Shown: one piece after another, positions 8,290 to 17,127 of the stretch
Layout of the letters: each line of letters starts with the position of its first letter
How positions within the stretch are numbered: the stretch's first letter is position 1
Assembly (NCBI RefSeq): GCF_000409775.1
Contig: NZ_KE332396.1
Span: 1-64,000 of the forward strand
Origin: Litchfieldella anticariensis FP35 = DSM 16096
GTDB lineage: Bacteria; Pseudomonadota; Gammaproteobacteria; Pseudomonadales; Halomonadaceae
DNA length: 64,000 nucleotides
Direction: 5' to 3'
Position numbers and translations under genes: made by a program
The notes under the pieces: model-generated
The model's database searches: none
What the model was told of the DNA's origin: nothing
What the model saw: only the letters and a program-made list of their open reading frames with translations

Positions 8290-8868
8290 TCAGACTTCCG
8301 TTTCCGTATCCTTGTACCCATCGACGACCGAGGTCGAAAGGTAGACGTCTCGTGTTCTCATGTTCTTGATCGCGGTCAGCAGATATTGAATGCCGGTGAT
8401 CAGAAAGCCGATCGGCGCCCAGACATAGATGATGAAGATGGGAAAGCTCAGAGCGGGCAGGATTCGTCCCCGTGAGTACAGGTCGAGAATATAGATGATC
8501 GAATAATAGAGCAGGAAAAACATGATCAGTGAGGTAAACAGCGAGATGAAAATCATCAAGGCCTTGCGCCCCCCTACCGGCAAGGCATCGTAAATCGCCG
8601 ACATGCGGATATGGCGACCGTGGCGAGCGGCATACCCGATGCCGGCAAAGGTGATCATGATGATCAGGATGCGATTGATTTCTCCGGAAAAAAAGATGCT
8701 TTGGCCAAACACGAAGCGCCCAATGACATTGGCGATGGTATTGAAGGCCATCAACAGCACACCGAGAGCAAGGATGACCGACTCAATACGACTGATAGCG
8801 GTATCGATAGTCCCCAGGAAGCCCGGCAGGCCAGATCGGTAGTGCTTTTCTGAATCTTCGTCGGACAT
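8290..8868 (-). CDS. teaB: ectoine TRAP transporter small permease, TeaB
   Basis: The small DctQ-type subunit has four membrane helices and binds the large subunit. This 192-residue protein shows the usual pattern: helices near residues 30-55, 60-80, 105-130 and 140-165, with [19 protein letters not shown] and the [12 protein letters not shown] motif typical of DctQ. AGGAG lies eight bases before the ATG. It follows teaA after 186 bases, which contain a stable hairpin, and precedes teaC by 30 bases. Confidence 0.93.
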   Translation of the reverse strand: MSDEDSEKHYRSGLPGFLGTIDTAISRIESVILALGVLLMAFNTIANVIGRFVFGQSIFFSGEINRILIIMITFAGIGYAARHGRHIRMSAIYDALPVGGRKALMIFISLFTSLIMFFLLYYSIIYILDLYSRGRILPALSFPIFIIYVWAPIGFLITGIQYLLTAIKNMRTRDVYLSTSVVDGYKDTETEV

Positions 8869-9012
8869 GAAACCGCACTCCTTTCAGCAAACCATTTAGC
8901 GAAACCCTTGTGGGCAGCCGGTATCACCATGTTTCAAGGCTAATCGAAATGCGCCAGCGAGTAGCGAGCGTCCTCAACGCTTGGTGGACGCTGCGCCGAT
9001 GACGAATACAAA

Positions 9013-9032
9013 GGGGCAGCAATGGCTGCCCC
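9013..9032 (-). terminator. hairpin between teaA and teaB (partial terminator or mRNA stabiliser)
   Basis: Eight-base GC-rich arms (GGGGCAGC/GCTGCCCC) close on a 4-base loop. On the minus strand they are followed by TTTGTATT, a poor but T-rich tail. The position 22 bases after the teaA stop fits partial termination or protection of teaA mRNA, giving more binding protein than permease. Confidence 0.6.
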
Positions 9033-9054
9033 CTGTGTATGACATCGGGTGTGA

Positions 9055-10071
9055 TTACTCTCCGGTGACGGCTTCGAGGTCGGCCTTGAACTGCTCCAGC
9101 AATTTCTTGCCGTTCTCGCCGGTCATCTCGAGGAAGGCTTCTTCGACCTGGGGGGCACGCTCCTTGAAGGCTTGGGTCTGTTCCTCGTTCAGACGCGTGA
9201 CGGTGCACTCGTCGCAGGCTTCCTGGATCTTGTCGAGCGACTCCTCGGCCAAGCCTTGGATATGCTCGATGGTGTGATCATAGGCCGCATCGGCAGCGTC
9301 ACGGATCACCTGCTGGTCTTCCTCGCCTAGACCATCGAAGAAGTCCTTGTTGGCCATCATGGCGGTGGTGAACCAGCCGTGGTGGGTAAAGGTCAGGTGG
9401 GGCGACACTTCATACAGGCCACCGGACTCGATCCAGAAGATCGGGTTCTCCTGGCCGTCGATGACGCCGGTCTGCAGCCCGCCGTAGACCTCGCCCCACG
9501 GAAGCGGCGTGGGGGTGGCACCGAAGGCGCGATAGGTCTCCGACAGCAGCGGGTTGGTCATGACGCGGATCTTCTTGTTCTGGAGATCCTGGGGGGTGGT
9601 AAACGGCTCATCCGTGGTGACGACCATTTCCCCTTCCGGATACATCTTCAGCAGTTCCAGGCCATGGTTGGCGTAGAGCTCGGGGAACATCTCGTTGATG
9701 GCCTTGCTCTTGTCGAAGAACTCGAGCACCGTTTCCATGTCGGTGGGCATCAGATAAGGAATGAAGAATATCTGAGCCGCAGGAATCAAGGCACCAGTGA
9801 AGCCGGGGGATTGGTTGACGAACTGCAGAATACCGCTTTGGGTTTGTTCCATGATGTCTTCGGATTCACCCAGTTCGCCAAAGCGATAGATCTGTACGGT
9901 GTGGTCGGAATTCTCCTCGACATATTCCTTGAAGGCGACGGCAAAGACATCCTGAACGTCTCCCTCGTATTCTTCGTGGGCATAACGCCAGTTATCGGCA
10001 TAGGCCGCAGCAGACATGCCAAGTACCAGGGCACTCACACTCGCGGTGGTCAGTAGTTTTTTCACCTTCAT
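9055..10071 (-). CDS. teaA: ectoine TRAP transporter periplasmic binding protein, TeaA
   Basis: TeaA captures ectoine in the periplasm with high affinity and hands it to TeaBC. The 338-residue protein has a signal peptide cut after AYA at residue 25. It then begins DNWRYAHEEYEGDVQDVF and contains ELGESEDIMEQTQ, ATPTPLPWGEVYGGLQTG and IDGQENPIFWIESGG, which agree closely with Halomonas elongata TeaA as I remember it. The ATG at 10071 has AGGGG eight bases upstream, so the in-frame start 21 bases earlier is less likely. The promoter region contains a dispersed palindromic repeat (10123-10264). Confidence 0.95.
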   Translation of the reverse strand: MKVKKLLTTASVSALVLGMSAAAYADNWRYAHEEYEGDVQDVFAVAFKEYVEENSDHTVQIYRFGELGESEDIMEQTQSGILQFVNQSPGFTGALIPAAQIFFIPYLMPTDMETVLEFFDKSKAINEMFPELYANHGLELLKMYPEGEMVVTTDEPFTTPQDLQNKKIRVMTNPLLSETYRAFGATPTPLPWGEVYGGLQTGVIDGQENPIFWIESGGLYEVSPHLTFTHHGWFTTAMMANKDFFDGLGEEDQQVIRDAADAAYDHTIEHIQGLAEESLDKIQEACDECTVTRLNEEQTQAFKERAPQVEEAFLEMTGENGKKLLEQFKADLEAVTGE

Positions 10072-10122
10072 TATTCTGTTCCCCTTAGCCATATAGTGGC
10101 GACGGATTTGAGCCTGCGTTTG

Positions 10123-10264
10123 GGAAACACTGCATAAATGTCTGCGCTACTCAATCGCTGCGTTGCGCGGTGCTCGGAATCCTCACATATACCTAATATG
10201 CTCCGGCTCCTGTGCTCCGTGCGCCTTGCGCTTAAGCATGCTCGCCGATTTATTCAGCGCTTCC
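10123..10264. repeat. intergenic palindromic repeat, full-length copy
   Basis: Imperfect 18-base terminal inverted repeats (10123-10140 and 10247-10264, 14 of 18 matching) bound a 142-base element lying between teaA and the TIGR02444 gene. Inside is a smaller inverted CCTCACATAT/ATATG segment. Its right-hand 64 bases (10201-10264) recur with about 54 identities at 28028-28091. No coding capacity is seen. Such elements act as mRNA-stabilising or terminating structures in other bacteria; the role here is unknown. Confidence 0.7.
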
Positions 10265-10310
10265 TTGGGTCTGAATTACAGGAAAATCAATAGACTCTGC
10301 TTAATTGAGG

Positions 10311-10847
10311 CTAGCGTGGCTGAGAGGGGGGGTCAAGGCGGGTTTCTAGGGTTTTCAACGCCGAAAGATGCGATTTTTTCTGCAGTTTCAAGGCATTTGC
10401 CAGGGTTTTTTCCAGACTGGGCGGGGGACTGGAGAGTACCTTGAGGTGGTGTCCGGTCGTGACCAGGGCTTGCAGCCGTTCCAACGTTTCCCGCTCCGCG
10501 GCAAGCTCGGCACGTTTCAGGTGATAACGTACGTCAGCTATTTCTTGCCTTTCTTGCGCTTCCGTCTTGAGTGTTCGGCGTAGCTGGCGCAGTGGCTCAG
10601 TGACGCCTCGCTGCCATCGACGGACCTCTTCCAGCCCCTTGGGTTCGCTGATGACCATCAGGCCGTGATGATACAGCCAGCAGTGCCACAGCAACTCGCA
10701 GACATCCACGCCTGCTTCGTCTTGTAGTTGCAGGCAAGCCGCTTCCACGCCCGCACGGCCATAGAGCGCCAGCGCGAAATTCCATAGAGAGTCAGCGGTG
10801 AGGAGGGGCCGCAGAGTGTCGCGCAATCGGGTAGAATCGCTGTTCAT
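10311..10847 (-). CDS. conserved TIGR02444/DUF2390 family protein
   Basis: The 178-residue protein begins MNSDSTRLRDTLRPLLTADSLWNFALALYG and has ACLQLQDEAGVDVCELLWHCW, the signature of a small family of unknown function in gammaproteobacteria. The C-terminal half is charged and helical (LRQLRRTLKTEAQERQEI), probably a helical bundle or short coiled coil. In pseudomonads this family is also found beside the ABC-F gene yheS, as it is here in divergent arrangement with a 56-base gap. The ATG at 10847 was chosen by homology; the frame is open further upstream. No enzymatic motif is visible. Confidence 0.8.
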   Translation of the reverse strand: MNSDSTRLRDTLRPLLTADSLWNFALALYGRAGVEAACLQLQDEAGVDVCELLWHCWLYHHGLMVISEPKGLEEVRRWQRGVTEPLRQLRRTLKTEAQERQEIADVRYHLKRAELAAERETLERLQALVTTGHHLKVLSSPPPSLEKTLANALKLQKKSHLSALKTLETRLDPPSQPR

Positions 10848-10903
10848 ATCACGGCTGTCGACCGAGTGAAGGCAGCTATTACGTACTGCCGAGTGGAGTT
10901 CGA

Positions 10904-12871
10904 ATGATCGCATTGCGCCAGGTTGCTCTGCAACGCGGCACCCAGATCCTGCTCGAGAATGCTGAATTGACCCTGCATGCCGGTCACAAGGCCGGTATCG
11001 TCGGCCCCAATGGCGCCGGCAAATCGAGCCTGTTCCAGTTATTGCTTGGCGGTTTGACGCCGGACAAGGGGGAAGTGGAAATGTCTGGTGGGCAGCGCAT
11101 TGCCCACATGGAACAGGAAGTGGCGGCACTCGACCGCGCCATTGTCGATTACGTGCTCGACGGCGACCGGGAACTGCGTGCTACTGAACGAGCCCTGTTG
11201 GAAGCTCAGGCCAGTGGCGATGTTCATCGCGAGGCCGAGCTTCACGGCCGTATTGAAGCGTTGGACGGCTACAGTGCCCCGGCGCGCGCGTCGCAGTTGC
11301 TGGTGGGGCTGGGCTTCGTACAGGGTGACCTGGAACGTCCGCTTTCCGACTTTTCTGGTGGTTGGCGTATGCGCGTCAATCTGGCGCGAACCCTGTTCAT
11401 GCCTTCCGATATCCTGTTGCTTGATGAGCCGACCAACCACCTCGATCTCGATGCCTTGTTGTGGCTCGAACAGTGGTTGATCCGCTATCCCGGCACACTG
11501 TTGCTGATTTCCCACGATCGCGACTTTCTTGATGCAGTATGCGACTACATCGTGCACTTCGATCAAGGCAGGCTGGTGACCTACCGCGGCAACTACACTG
11601 CCTTCGAACGCACTCGGGCGGAAAAGCTCGCCCAGCAGCAGGCGGAAGCTGCCAAGCAACAGGCGCGGCGCGAGGAGATCGAGCGTTTCGTGGCCCGTTT
11701 CCGTGCCAAGGCCACCAAGGCTCGCCAGGCACAGAGCCGTCTCAAGATGCTCGAACGCATGGAAACCATCGCGGTAGCGCACGTCGACTCGCCGTTCCAT
11801 TTCACCTTTCCGGCCGCGGACAAGACCTCCAACCCCTTGCTGGTGCTCGACGAGGCGCGTCTTGGCTATCGAGCGGAGGAGAGTGAGTACGCTCAACTCG
11901 ACCACGTTAAGCTGACCCTGTTGCCCGGGCAACGCATTGGCCTGCTGGGACCCAATGGTGCTGGTAAATCGACGCTGATCAAGTCGCTGACCGGTGAGCT
12001 GCCACTGTTGGCTGGAAAACGGGTACCTGGTGAGAACCTGGCCATTGGCTACTTTGCTCAGCACCAGGTCGAGGGGTTGGATCTGTCGGCAACTCCCTTC
12101 CTACATGTTCAACGCCTGTCACCCACGACCAGTGATCAGGAGATTCGCAACTTTTTAGGCGGTTTCGGCTTCCATGGCGACGATGTGTTCGGGGAGGTGG
12201 GATGCTTCTCGGGAGGAGAAAAAGCTCGCCTGGCCTTGGCGCTGGTGGCCTGGCAGAAGCCCAACCTGTTGCTGCTCGACGAGCCTACCAACCATCTCGA
12301 TTTGGAAATGCGCGAGGCATTGACGGAGGCGTTGGCTGGCTTCGAAGGCACGGTGATCGTGGTTTCTCACGACCGCCATCTACTACGAGCGACAGTCGAC
12401 GAATTCTGGCGTGTCGCCGACCACCGCGTGGCACCCTTCGACGGTGATCTCGACGACTACCGCGCCTGGCTCAAGGCGCGTCTGGAAGGCGAGCGACGAG
12501 AGGCGCGCCAGGACAAGGCCGAACGCCAGGAGAACTCAGCGTCCCGCGAGGATCGCAAGACCGCTCGACGGGCTGCCGCCGAGTTGCGTGAGAAGTTGCG
12601 TCCGCTGAAGCGCGAACGTGATCGCGCCGAGGCTGAGATGACCAAGGTGGTGACGGCATTGGAAGAGGTCGAGGCACGGCTGGGCGATGCCGATCTCTAT
12701 ACCGACGAGACGCGCAGAGACGAATTGACCGAGATGCTGGCCCGCCAGGGAGAGCTCAAGTCGCGCCTCGAAGTGCTCGAACAACAGTGGTTGGATGCCG
12801 CAGAGGCATTGGAAGCGGCCGAGCTTTCAACTTTCCAGCAGAAAGGTCACCGGCCCGTCGTTGACCAGTGA
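10904..12871 (+). CDS. yheS: ABC-F ribosome-associated ATPase YheS
   Basis: ABC-F proteins carry two ATP-binding domains and no membrane domain; they bind the ribosomal E site and relieve stalling. This 655-residue protein has Walker A GPNGAGKS at residues 34-41 and about 349-356, the signatures [13 protein letters not shown] and [13 protein letters not shown], and Walker [13 protein letters not shown] twice. The inter-domain linker is charged, and there is a C-terminal coiled-coil tail (about 530-640, rich in [18 protein letters not shown]). The opening [20 protein letters not shown] is YheS-type rather than Uup. The last 45 bases overlap the 3' end of dtd tail to tail. Confidence 0.94.
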   Translation: MIALRQVALQRGTQILLENAELTLHAGHKAGIVGPNGAGKSSLFQLLLGGLTPDKGEVEMSGGQRIAHMEQEVAALDRAIVDYVLDGDRELRATERALLEAQASGDVHREAELHGRIEALDGYSAPARASQLLVGLGFVQGDLERPLSDFSGGWRMRVNLARTLFMPSDILLLDEPTNHLDLDALLWLEQWLIRYPGTLLLISHDRDFLDAVCDYIVHFDQGRLVTYRGNYTAFERTRAEKLAQQQAEAAKQQARREEIERFVARFRAKATKARQAQSRLKMLERMETIAVAHVDSPFHFTFPAADKTSNPLLVLDEARLGYRAEESEYAQLDHVKLTLLPGQRIGLLGPNGAGKSTLIKSLTGELPLLAGKRVPGENLAIGYFAQHQVEGLDLSATPFLHVQRLSPTTSDQEIRNFLGGFGFHGDDVFGEVGCFSGGEKARLALALVAWQKPNLLLLDEPTNHLDLEMREALTEALAGFEGTVIVVSHDRHLLRATVDEFWRVADHRVAPFDGDLDDYRAWLKARLEGERREARQDKAERQENSASREDRKTARRAAAELREKLRPLKRERDRAEAEMTKVVTALEEVEARLGDADLYTDETRRDELTEMLARQGELKSRLEVLEQQWLDAAEALEAAELSTFQQKGHRPVVDQ

Positions 12872-13264
12872 GACTTGCATGTTGGCGGCGAATTCGCCGG
12901 TGGCGACCTGTGGCCAGCGCTCCCTGGCCTTGGCGACGAGGTAGGCGAACAGGCGTTCACCCTCGGCAGGCGGGGCGGCGCTGGAGAAACTTGGACGCAG
13001 GCCCTTATGGGTATCGGCGGCCAGAGTGAACTGCGATACCAGCAACAAGCCGCCGTTGACCTGCTGCAGGTCGAGATTCATCTTGCCTTCGTCATCGCTG
13101 AATACGCGGTAATGCAGTAGTTTGTGCAGCAGCTTGTCAGCACGCGCCTCGTCATCGCCCTTTTCCACGCCAACCAGTGCCAGCAGGCCTTGGTCGATGG
13201 CACCAACGGTACGATCTTCGACCTCGACACTGGCTCGCCTCACTCGTTGAATCAATGCGCGCAT
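12827..13264 (-). CDS. dtd: D-aminoacyl-tRNA deacylase
   Basis: Dtd hydrolyses D-amino acids (and glycine) wrongly attached to tRNA, acting as a translational proofreader in the cytoplasm. The 145-residue protein has the expected length, starts [15 protein letters not shown], and contains the catalytic SQFTL motif near residue 78, KGLRPSF, and the NDGPVTF motif near the C-terminus that carries the cross-subunit Gly-cisPro. Its 3' end overlaps yheS by 45 bases on the opposite strand. Confidence 0.96.
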   Translation of the reverse strand: MRALIQRVRRASVEVEDRTVGAIDQGLLALVGVEKGDDEARADKLLHKLLHYRVFSDDEGKMNLDLQQVNGGLLLVSQFTLAADTHKGLRPSFSSAAPPAEGERLFAYLVAKARERWPQVATGEFAANMQVSLVNDGPVTFLLES

Positions 13265-13327
13265 GCTGCCCTCGTCCCGATGATGGATCAGGCCGAGAGA
13301 GTAACACGAAGCAGGTGAAGCGAAGCT

Positions 13328-14173
13328 TTACCAGGCGCGGCACACCATGATGTCGCAGTGGGGTTCGGCCAGCAGTTGTTCGGTAAGCTGCCCTTGGCGC
13401 CCCAATTGACCACGACTGCCCAGCGCCAACAGGTCCGGTGGCTGGCGCCGCAAATGATTCATCAACACCTCCAGCGGGTCGCCCTGTTCGAGCTTCAACT
13501 CCAATTCGGGGACATCGTCGAAATCGGCCATCATATGATCGATCTCGCGCTCGAGCTGCACGCGCAGTCGCTCGACTTCACGGTCTCTCCAGCGGGCGTA
13601 GTCGCTGTCTGAACCGAGTTCGCGTTCACCAGGGATGTCCCAGGCGTGCAGCAGTGTGAGCCTGGCCTCGGGGAAGCGCTTGAGTGTCTCGCGCAGGGTA
13701 TGACGGCAGGTCAGGGAGAAGTCTACCGGTACCAGGATATCCTGCCAGTCCTGAGTGGCTGGATGGCTGACCGAGAGCACTGGGCAAGGGGCGCCACGCA
13801 GCACCCGGGCAAGGGTCGTGCCACTGACCAGATCCGGTTGTCCACGCTTGCGATGGGCGCCGAGTATGATCATGTCGACTTCGCGCTCGTGCGCCTCGCG
13901 GATGATCTCGGCGTAGGGCGCGCCAGCCACGGTCTGAATCAGTGATGCGGGTGAAGAGAGGGCGTAATCCTCGCGGATATCGCTCATCATGCTCTCCATT
14001 TCGGCCACTACCGCCTGCTCCAGGTCGTGCAGTGCCTGGCGCGGCAGATGGGGGTCGAGCACATGCACCACATCCAGACGAGCGCCAGTTTCGTAAGCCA
14101 GGCGTATGGCCCTGGCGAAGGCAGCGCGATTCTCGGCGGATAGATCGCAGGCGAACAGCAGGGTCTTGGTCAT
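13328..14173 (-). CDS. tandem-domain universal stress protein
   Basis: The 281-residue cytoplasmic protein consists of two UspA domains: residues 1-145 (MTKTLLFACDLSAENRAAFARAI, ending at the loop ILGAHRKRGQPDLVSGTT) and about 150-281 (DILVPVDFSLTCRHTL, ending ALGSRGQLGRQGQLTEQLL). The glycine-rich loops suggest nucleotide binding in at least the second domain. A strong GGGAGGGAG site precedes the ATG. The 229 bases upstream hold no recognisable gene. Distinct from teaD, which is a single-domain Usp. Confidence 0.9.
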   Translation of the reverse strand: MTKTLLFACDLSAENRAAFARAIRLAYETGARLDVVHVLDPHLPRQALHDLEQAVVAEMESMMSDIREDYALSSPASLIQTVAGAPYAEIIREAHEREVDMIILGAHRKRGQPDLVSGTTLARVLRGAPCPVLSVSHPATQDWQDILVPVDFSLTCRHTLRETLKRFPEARLTLLHAWDIPGERELGSDSDYARWRDREVERLRVQLEREIDHMMADFDDVPELELKLEQGDPLEVLMNHLRRQPPDLLALGSRGQLGRQGQLTEQLLAEPHCDIMVCRAW

Positions 14174-14402
14174 GGCGTCTCCCTCCCTCGTGGAACCGCT
14201 GAATGATTACCTGCACAACGTCGCTGCGTGGCACGCCGCTCGTGTCTTAATCTTGTTTAGCGCCCCTGTCGCAGCAGCCCGGATGAGTCGGGATCGCAGT
14301 CACGCAGCCTTCAGCATGGTGGTACAGGGGGTGTCCTGCAAGGTGAATTGGTTGGACTCGATACCAAAAACCACTGGGCTCGGCGAGCACTTGTGTCGAG
14401 TC

Positions 14403-15224
14403 TTACCACCAGGCATGGAAATGATGCACCGGACCATGACCGCGGCCGACATCGAGCCGTGTACTGGCTTCCAGTGCTGCACTGAGCCAGCGCTTAGCCT
14501 GGGCGACGGCTGTGGGTAAGTCATCGTCGTGGGCCAGGCAGGCGGTGATCGCCGAGGACAGCGAACAACCGGTGCCATGCAGGTTATCGGTTGCGATGCG
14601 TGGGCCGTCCAGCCATTGTGCCTGGCCGTTGTTGACCAACAGATCGGGGCAACGCTCTCCACGCAGGTGACCGCCCTTGAGCAGTACATGGCGAGTGCCC
14701 AGTGATGTCAGCTGTGGCAATAGGGCTTCCATGGCGTCGGGAGTATTGGGCGTCGTGGTGTCGAGCAGCACCGCGGCTTCGGGTAGGTTGGGGGTGATCA
14801 GATCGGCCAATGGCACCAGGAGCTCGCGAACGGCCCGGATGCCGGCATCGTCTACCAGGACATCGCCGCTCTTGGCGACCATGACCGGGTCGAGCACGAT
14901 CCAGCGTGGCCGATGGCGTGTCAATGCCTCGCGTATCGTCTCGGCGACATCGCGGCTTGCCACCATGCCGATCTTCACCGCGTCGATGGCCACGTCGTCG
15001 AACAGGGTCTCGAGCTGGGTGGCAATGAAATCAGCCGGTATCGGGTGGACGCCGGTGACGCCGCGGGTGTTTTGGGCGGTTAGGGCGGTGATCACACTGG
15101 TACCATAGGCGCCCAGTGCAGAGAACGTCTTGAGATCGGCCTGAATACCAGCACCACCACTGGGGTCGGAGCCGGCGATGGTCAGGACATTGGGAATCGA
15201 ACGGGAAGCGGACATGTCGGTCAT
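14403..15224 (-). CDS. thiD: hydroxymethylpyrimidine/phosphomethylpyrimidine kinase ThiD
   Basis: ThiD phosphorylates 4-amino-5-hydroxymethyl-2-methylpyrimidine twice to make the pyrimidine half of thiamine. The 273-residue ribokinase-fold enzyme shows VLTIAGSDPSGGAGIQADLKTF, QNTRGVTGVH, VLDPVMVAKSGD and the C-terminal HGTGCSLSSAI motif carrying the catalytic Cys/Asp region. The start at ATG 15224 is the longer of two nearby ATGs (the other is 15215); none has a strong Shine-Dalgarno. No TPP riboswitch or other thi gene is seen next to it. Divergent from the yqaA-like gene. Confidence 0.93.
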   Translation of the reverse strand: MTDMSASRSIPNVLTIAGSDPSGGAGIQADLKTFSALGAYGTSVITALTAQNTRGVTGVHPIPADFIATQLETLFDDVAIDAVKIGMVASRDVAETIREALTRHRPRWIVLDPVMVAKSGDVLVDDAGIRAVRELLVPLADLITPNLPEAAVLLDTTTPNTPDAMEALLPQLTSLGTRHVLLKGGHLRGERCPDLLVNNGQAQWLDGPRIATDNLHGTGCSLSSAITACLAHDDDLPTAVAQAKRWLSAALEASTRLDVGRGHGPVHHFHAWW

Positions 15225-15293
15225 CTTGGAGTCGCGGAAACGGTCATCGGCAAGCGAGACCTCTAGCCTACTACCACTCACCCCTTTGCGGCC

Positions 15294-15722
15294 ATGCTGA
15301 GCCTGTTCGTGGTGGCACTGGCCAGTGCCACGCTGCTGCCTGGTGGATCTGAGGTATGGTTGGCACGCCTGTGGTGCCTTGGTGAACCAGCCGCGGTGCT
15401 ATGGCTGGTGGCCACCACCGGCAATACCGTGGGAAGTCTGATCAACGTGTGGTTGGGGCGTTATGCGCGGCGTTTCCAAGACCGCCGCTGGTTTCCTGCC
15501 TCAGCCGAGGGATTGGCGCGGGCCGAGCGCTGGTATCACCGATTTGGCGAGTGGAGCCTGCTGCTTTCCTGGGTCCCGGTGATCGGCGACCCGCTCACCG
15601 TCTTGGCCGGGATCTTCCGGTTGCCCTGGTGGAAGGCCGTGCTACTGATCGCTTTGGCCAAGGGTACACGTTATGCGGTAGTGCTATGGCTGACCGAGGT
15701 GTGGTTGGTGCCGCTGTGCTGA
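15294..15722 (+). CDS. YqaA/SNARE-associated (VTT domain) membrane protein
   Basis: This 142-residue inner-membrane protein belongs to the small YqaA branch of the DedA/VTT superfamily. Seen are the opening ASATLLPGGSE, GNTVGSLINVWLGRY (the G-x-x-x-G stretch of the re-entrant loop) and WVPVIGDPLTVLAGIFRL. DedA-type proteins are linked to lipid-carrier flipping and membrane homeostasis; the YqaA subgroup lacks a firm function. It is divergent from thiD with 69 bases between starts. Confidence 0.85.
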   Translation: MLSLFVVALASATLLPGGSEVWLARLWCLGEPAAVLWLVATTGNTVGSLINVWLGRYARRFQDRRWFPASAEGLARAERWYHRFGEWSLLLSWVPVIGDPLTVLAGIFRLPWWKAVLLIALAKGTRYAVVLWLTEVWLVPLC

Positions 15723-15822
15723 TCGTCACGGGGTATCTCTGACAAATCCTTCGTCATCTCCTACGCTCAAGAACAGCCGTCCCCAATCGGGAAATCAGGG
15801 ACGTTTTCTTAAGGAGCCTGCT

Positions 15823-15865
15823 CCAGTGTTGCGCTGACCCAATGTTGTGCAGCCCCAATATTGTG
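15823..15865. promoter_or_regulatory. three direct repeats upstream of nuoA
   Basis: CCAGTGTTGCG, CCAATGTTGTG and CCAATATTGTG occur with an exact 16-base period, 46-88 bases before the nuoA start. The core CAATATTG of the third copy is palindromic. The spacing is close to one and a half helical turns, so alternating-face binding by a regulator is possible. No matching regulator was identified. Confidence 0.45.
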
Positions 15866-15910
15866 GTAGCGCCATGCAGGGGGCGGGCCGGTGGACTAGC
15901 GAGGAGAGGC

Positions 15911-16318
15911 ATGAGCCAAACCACCACCGCATTGATTGCCGAGCAATGGGCGGTGGGGCTGTTCGTCCTTGCCGTACTGACACTGTGTGCTGTCGCGGCC
16001 GGAGTCGCCAGTCTGTTGGGTGGTCGCAGTTGGGGACGTGCCAAGTCCCTGCCTTTCGAGTCCGGCGTTGTCGGAGCCGGTAGTGCCCGCCAACGCTTCT
16101 CCGTCAAGTTCTATCTGGTCGCGATGCTGTTCGTGATCTTCGATATCGAGGCCGTATTCCTGTTCGGCTGGGCCGTTGCGATACACGAGGTGGGATGGCC
16201 CGGCTTCTGGGGGGCGGCGGTCTTCATCATCATTCTGCTCGCCGGCCTGATCTACGATAGCCGCGTCGGTGCCTTGGATTGGGCGCCGCGTCACCGTCTT
16301 TCCGATCGTAGTACTTGA
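15911..16318 (+). CDS. nuoA: NADH-quinone oxidoreductase subunit A
   Basis: First gene of the complex I operon. This 135-residue membrane subunit has three helices and the conserved loop [38 protein letters not shown], which lines the entry to the quinone site. GAGGAG lies just before the ATG. NuoA tolerates sequence change at its ends, as here with an unusual N-terminus [13 protein letters not shown]. Confidence 0.96.
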   Translation: MSQTTTALIAEQWAVGLFVLAVLTLCAVAAGVASLLGGRSWGRAKSLPFESGVVGAGSARQRFSVKFYLVAMLFVIFDIEAVFLFGWAVAIHEVGWPGFWGAAVFIIILLAGLIYDSRVGALDWAPRHRLSDRST

Positions 16319-16380
16319 TGCCGTTGCATCCCGGGGCAGGCCAGAGCGAGGTATGACATGTCCCGTGTTGGAGGAGTCGC

Positions 16381-17076
16381 ATGCCGTATACCTTGACGCG
16401 TGCCGATGATGTCTTGGCAACTGACGCAGCCGAGGCGGGAAACGCCCGCTATCCCCTCGGCGAACGCCGTCGTGTCGAAGAGCCGATGAGGCAGCAACTC
16501 GAGCGAAACGTTTTCACCGGCAAGCTCGACGAAGTGCTTCATGCGGTCGTCAACTGGGGCCGCAAGAATTCCCTGTGGCCATACAACTTCGGCCTGTCGT
16601 GTTGCTACGTGGAGATGACCACGGCGTTCACCGCACCTCACGACATTGCCCGCTTTGGTTCGGAGGTGATTCGCGCCTCCCCTCGCCAGGCGGACTTCAT
16701 GGTCATCGCTGGTACCTGTTTCATCAAGATGGCGCCAGTAATCCAGCAGCTCTACGACCAAATGCTCGAACCCAAGTGGGTGATCTCGATGGGTTCCTGT
16801 GCCAATTCAGGGGGGATGTACGACATCTATTCGGTGGTACAAGGGGTCGATAAGTTTCTGCCGGTAGACGTCTATGTCCCGGGTTGTCCGCCACGGCCGG
16901 AGGCGTTTCTGGAGGGCTTGCGTCTGTTGCAGGACTCGATTCAGGAGGAACGCCGACCACTGTCATGGGTGGTTGGCGATCAGGGTATCTATCGTGCTGA
17001 GCTGCCCTCGCGGCGCGAGACACTACGCGAGCGCCGCATTCACGCTACTGAGTTGCGCAAGCCCGATAGTGTTTGA
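16381..17076 (+). CDS. nuoB: NADH-quinone oxidoreductase subunit B
   Basis: NuoB carries the terminal iron-sulfur cluster N2 that reduces quinone. The 231-residue protein shows all ligands: SCCYVEM (adjacent cysteines), [12 protein letters not shown] and [10 protein letters not shown]. It starts at an ATG seven bases after GGAGGAG. The operon continues with nuoCD after a 51-base gap. A C-terminal extension ([21 protein letters not shown]) follows the conserved core. Confidence 0.97.
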   Translation: MPYTLTRADDVLATDAAEAGNARYPLGERRRVEEPMRQQLERNVFTGKLDEVLHAVVNWGRKNSLWPYNFGLSCCYVEMTTAFTAPHDIARFGSEVIRASPRQADFMVIAGTCFIKMAPVIQQLYDQMLEPKWVISMGSCANSGGMYDIYSVVQGVDKFLPVDVYVPGCPPRPEAFLEGLRLLQDSIQEERRPLSWVVGDQGIYRAELPSRRETLRERRIHATELRKPDSV

Positions 17077-17127
17077 GTCGACAGCGACTATTGTCATGGA
17101 TTCTCGAACGGGAGCGGGGTGCCATCG

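Noticed and set aside
11039-12064. Long minus-strand open frame (341 codons) opposite yheS.
   Set aside because: It is the mirror of a highly conserved ABC-F gene; its translation has no family features. Long antisense frames are common in GC-rich DNA.
15754-16107. Minus-strand frame of 117 codons across the nuoA promoter region.
   Set aside because: It is antisense to the start of nuoA, without a ribosome site or recognisable product.
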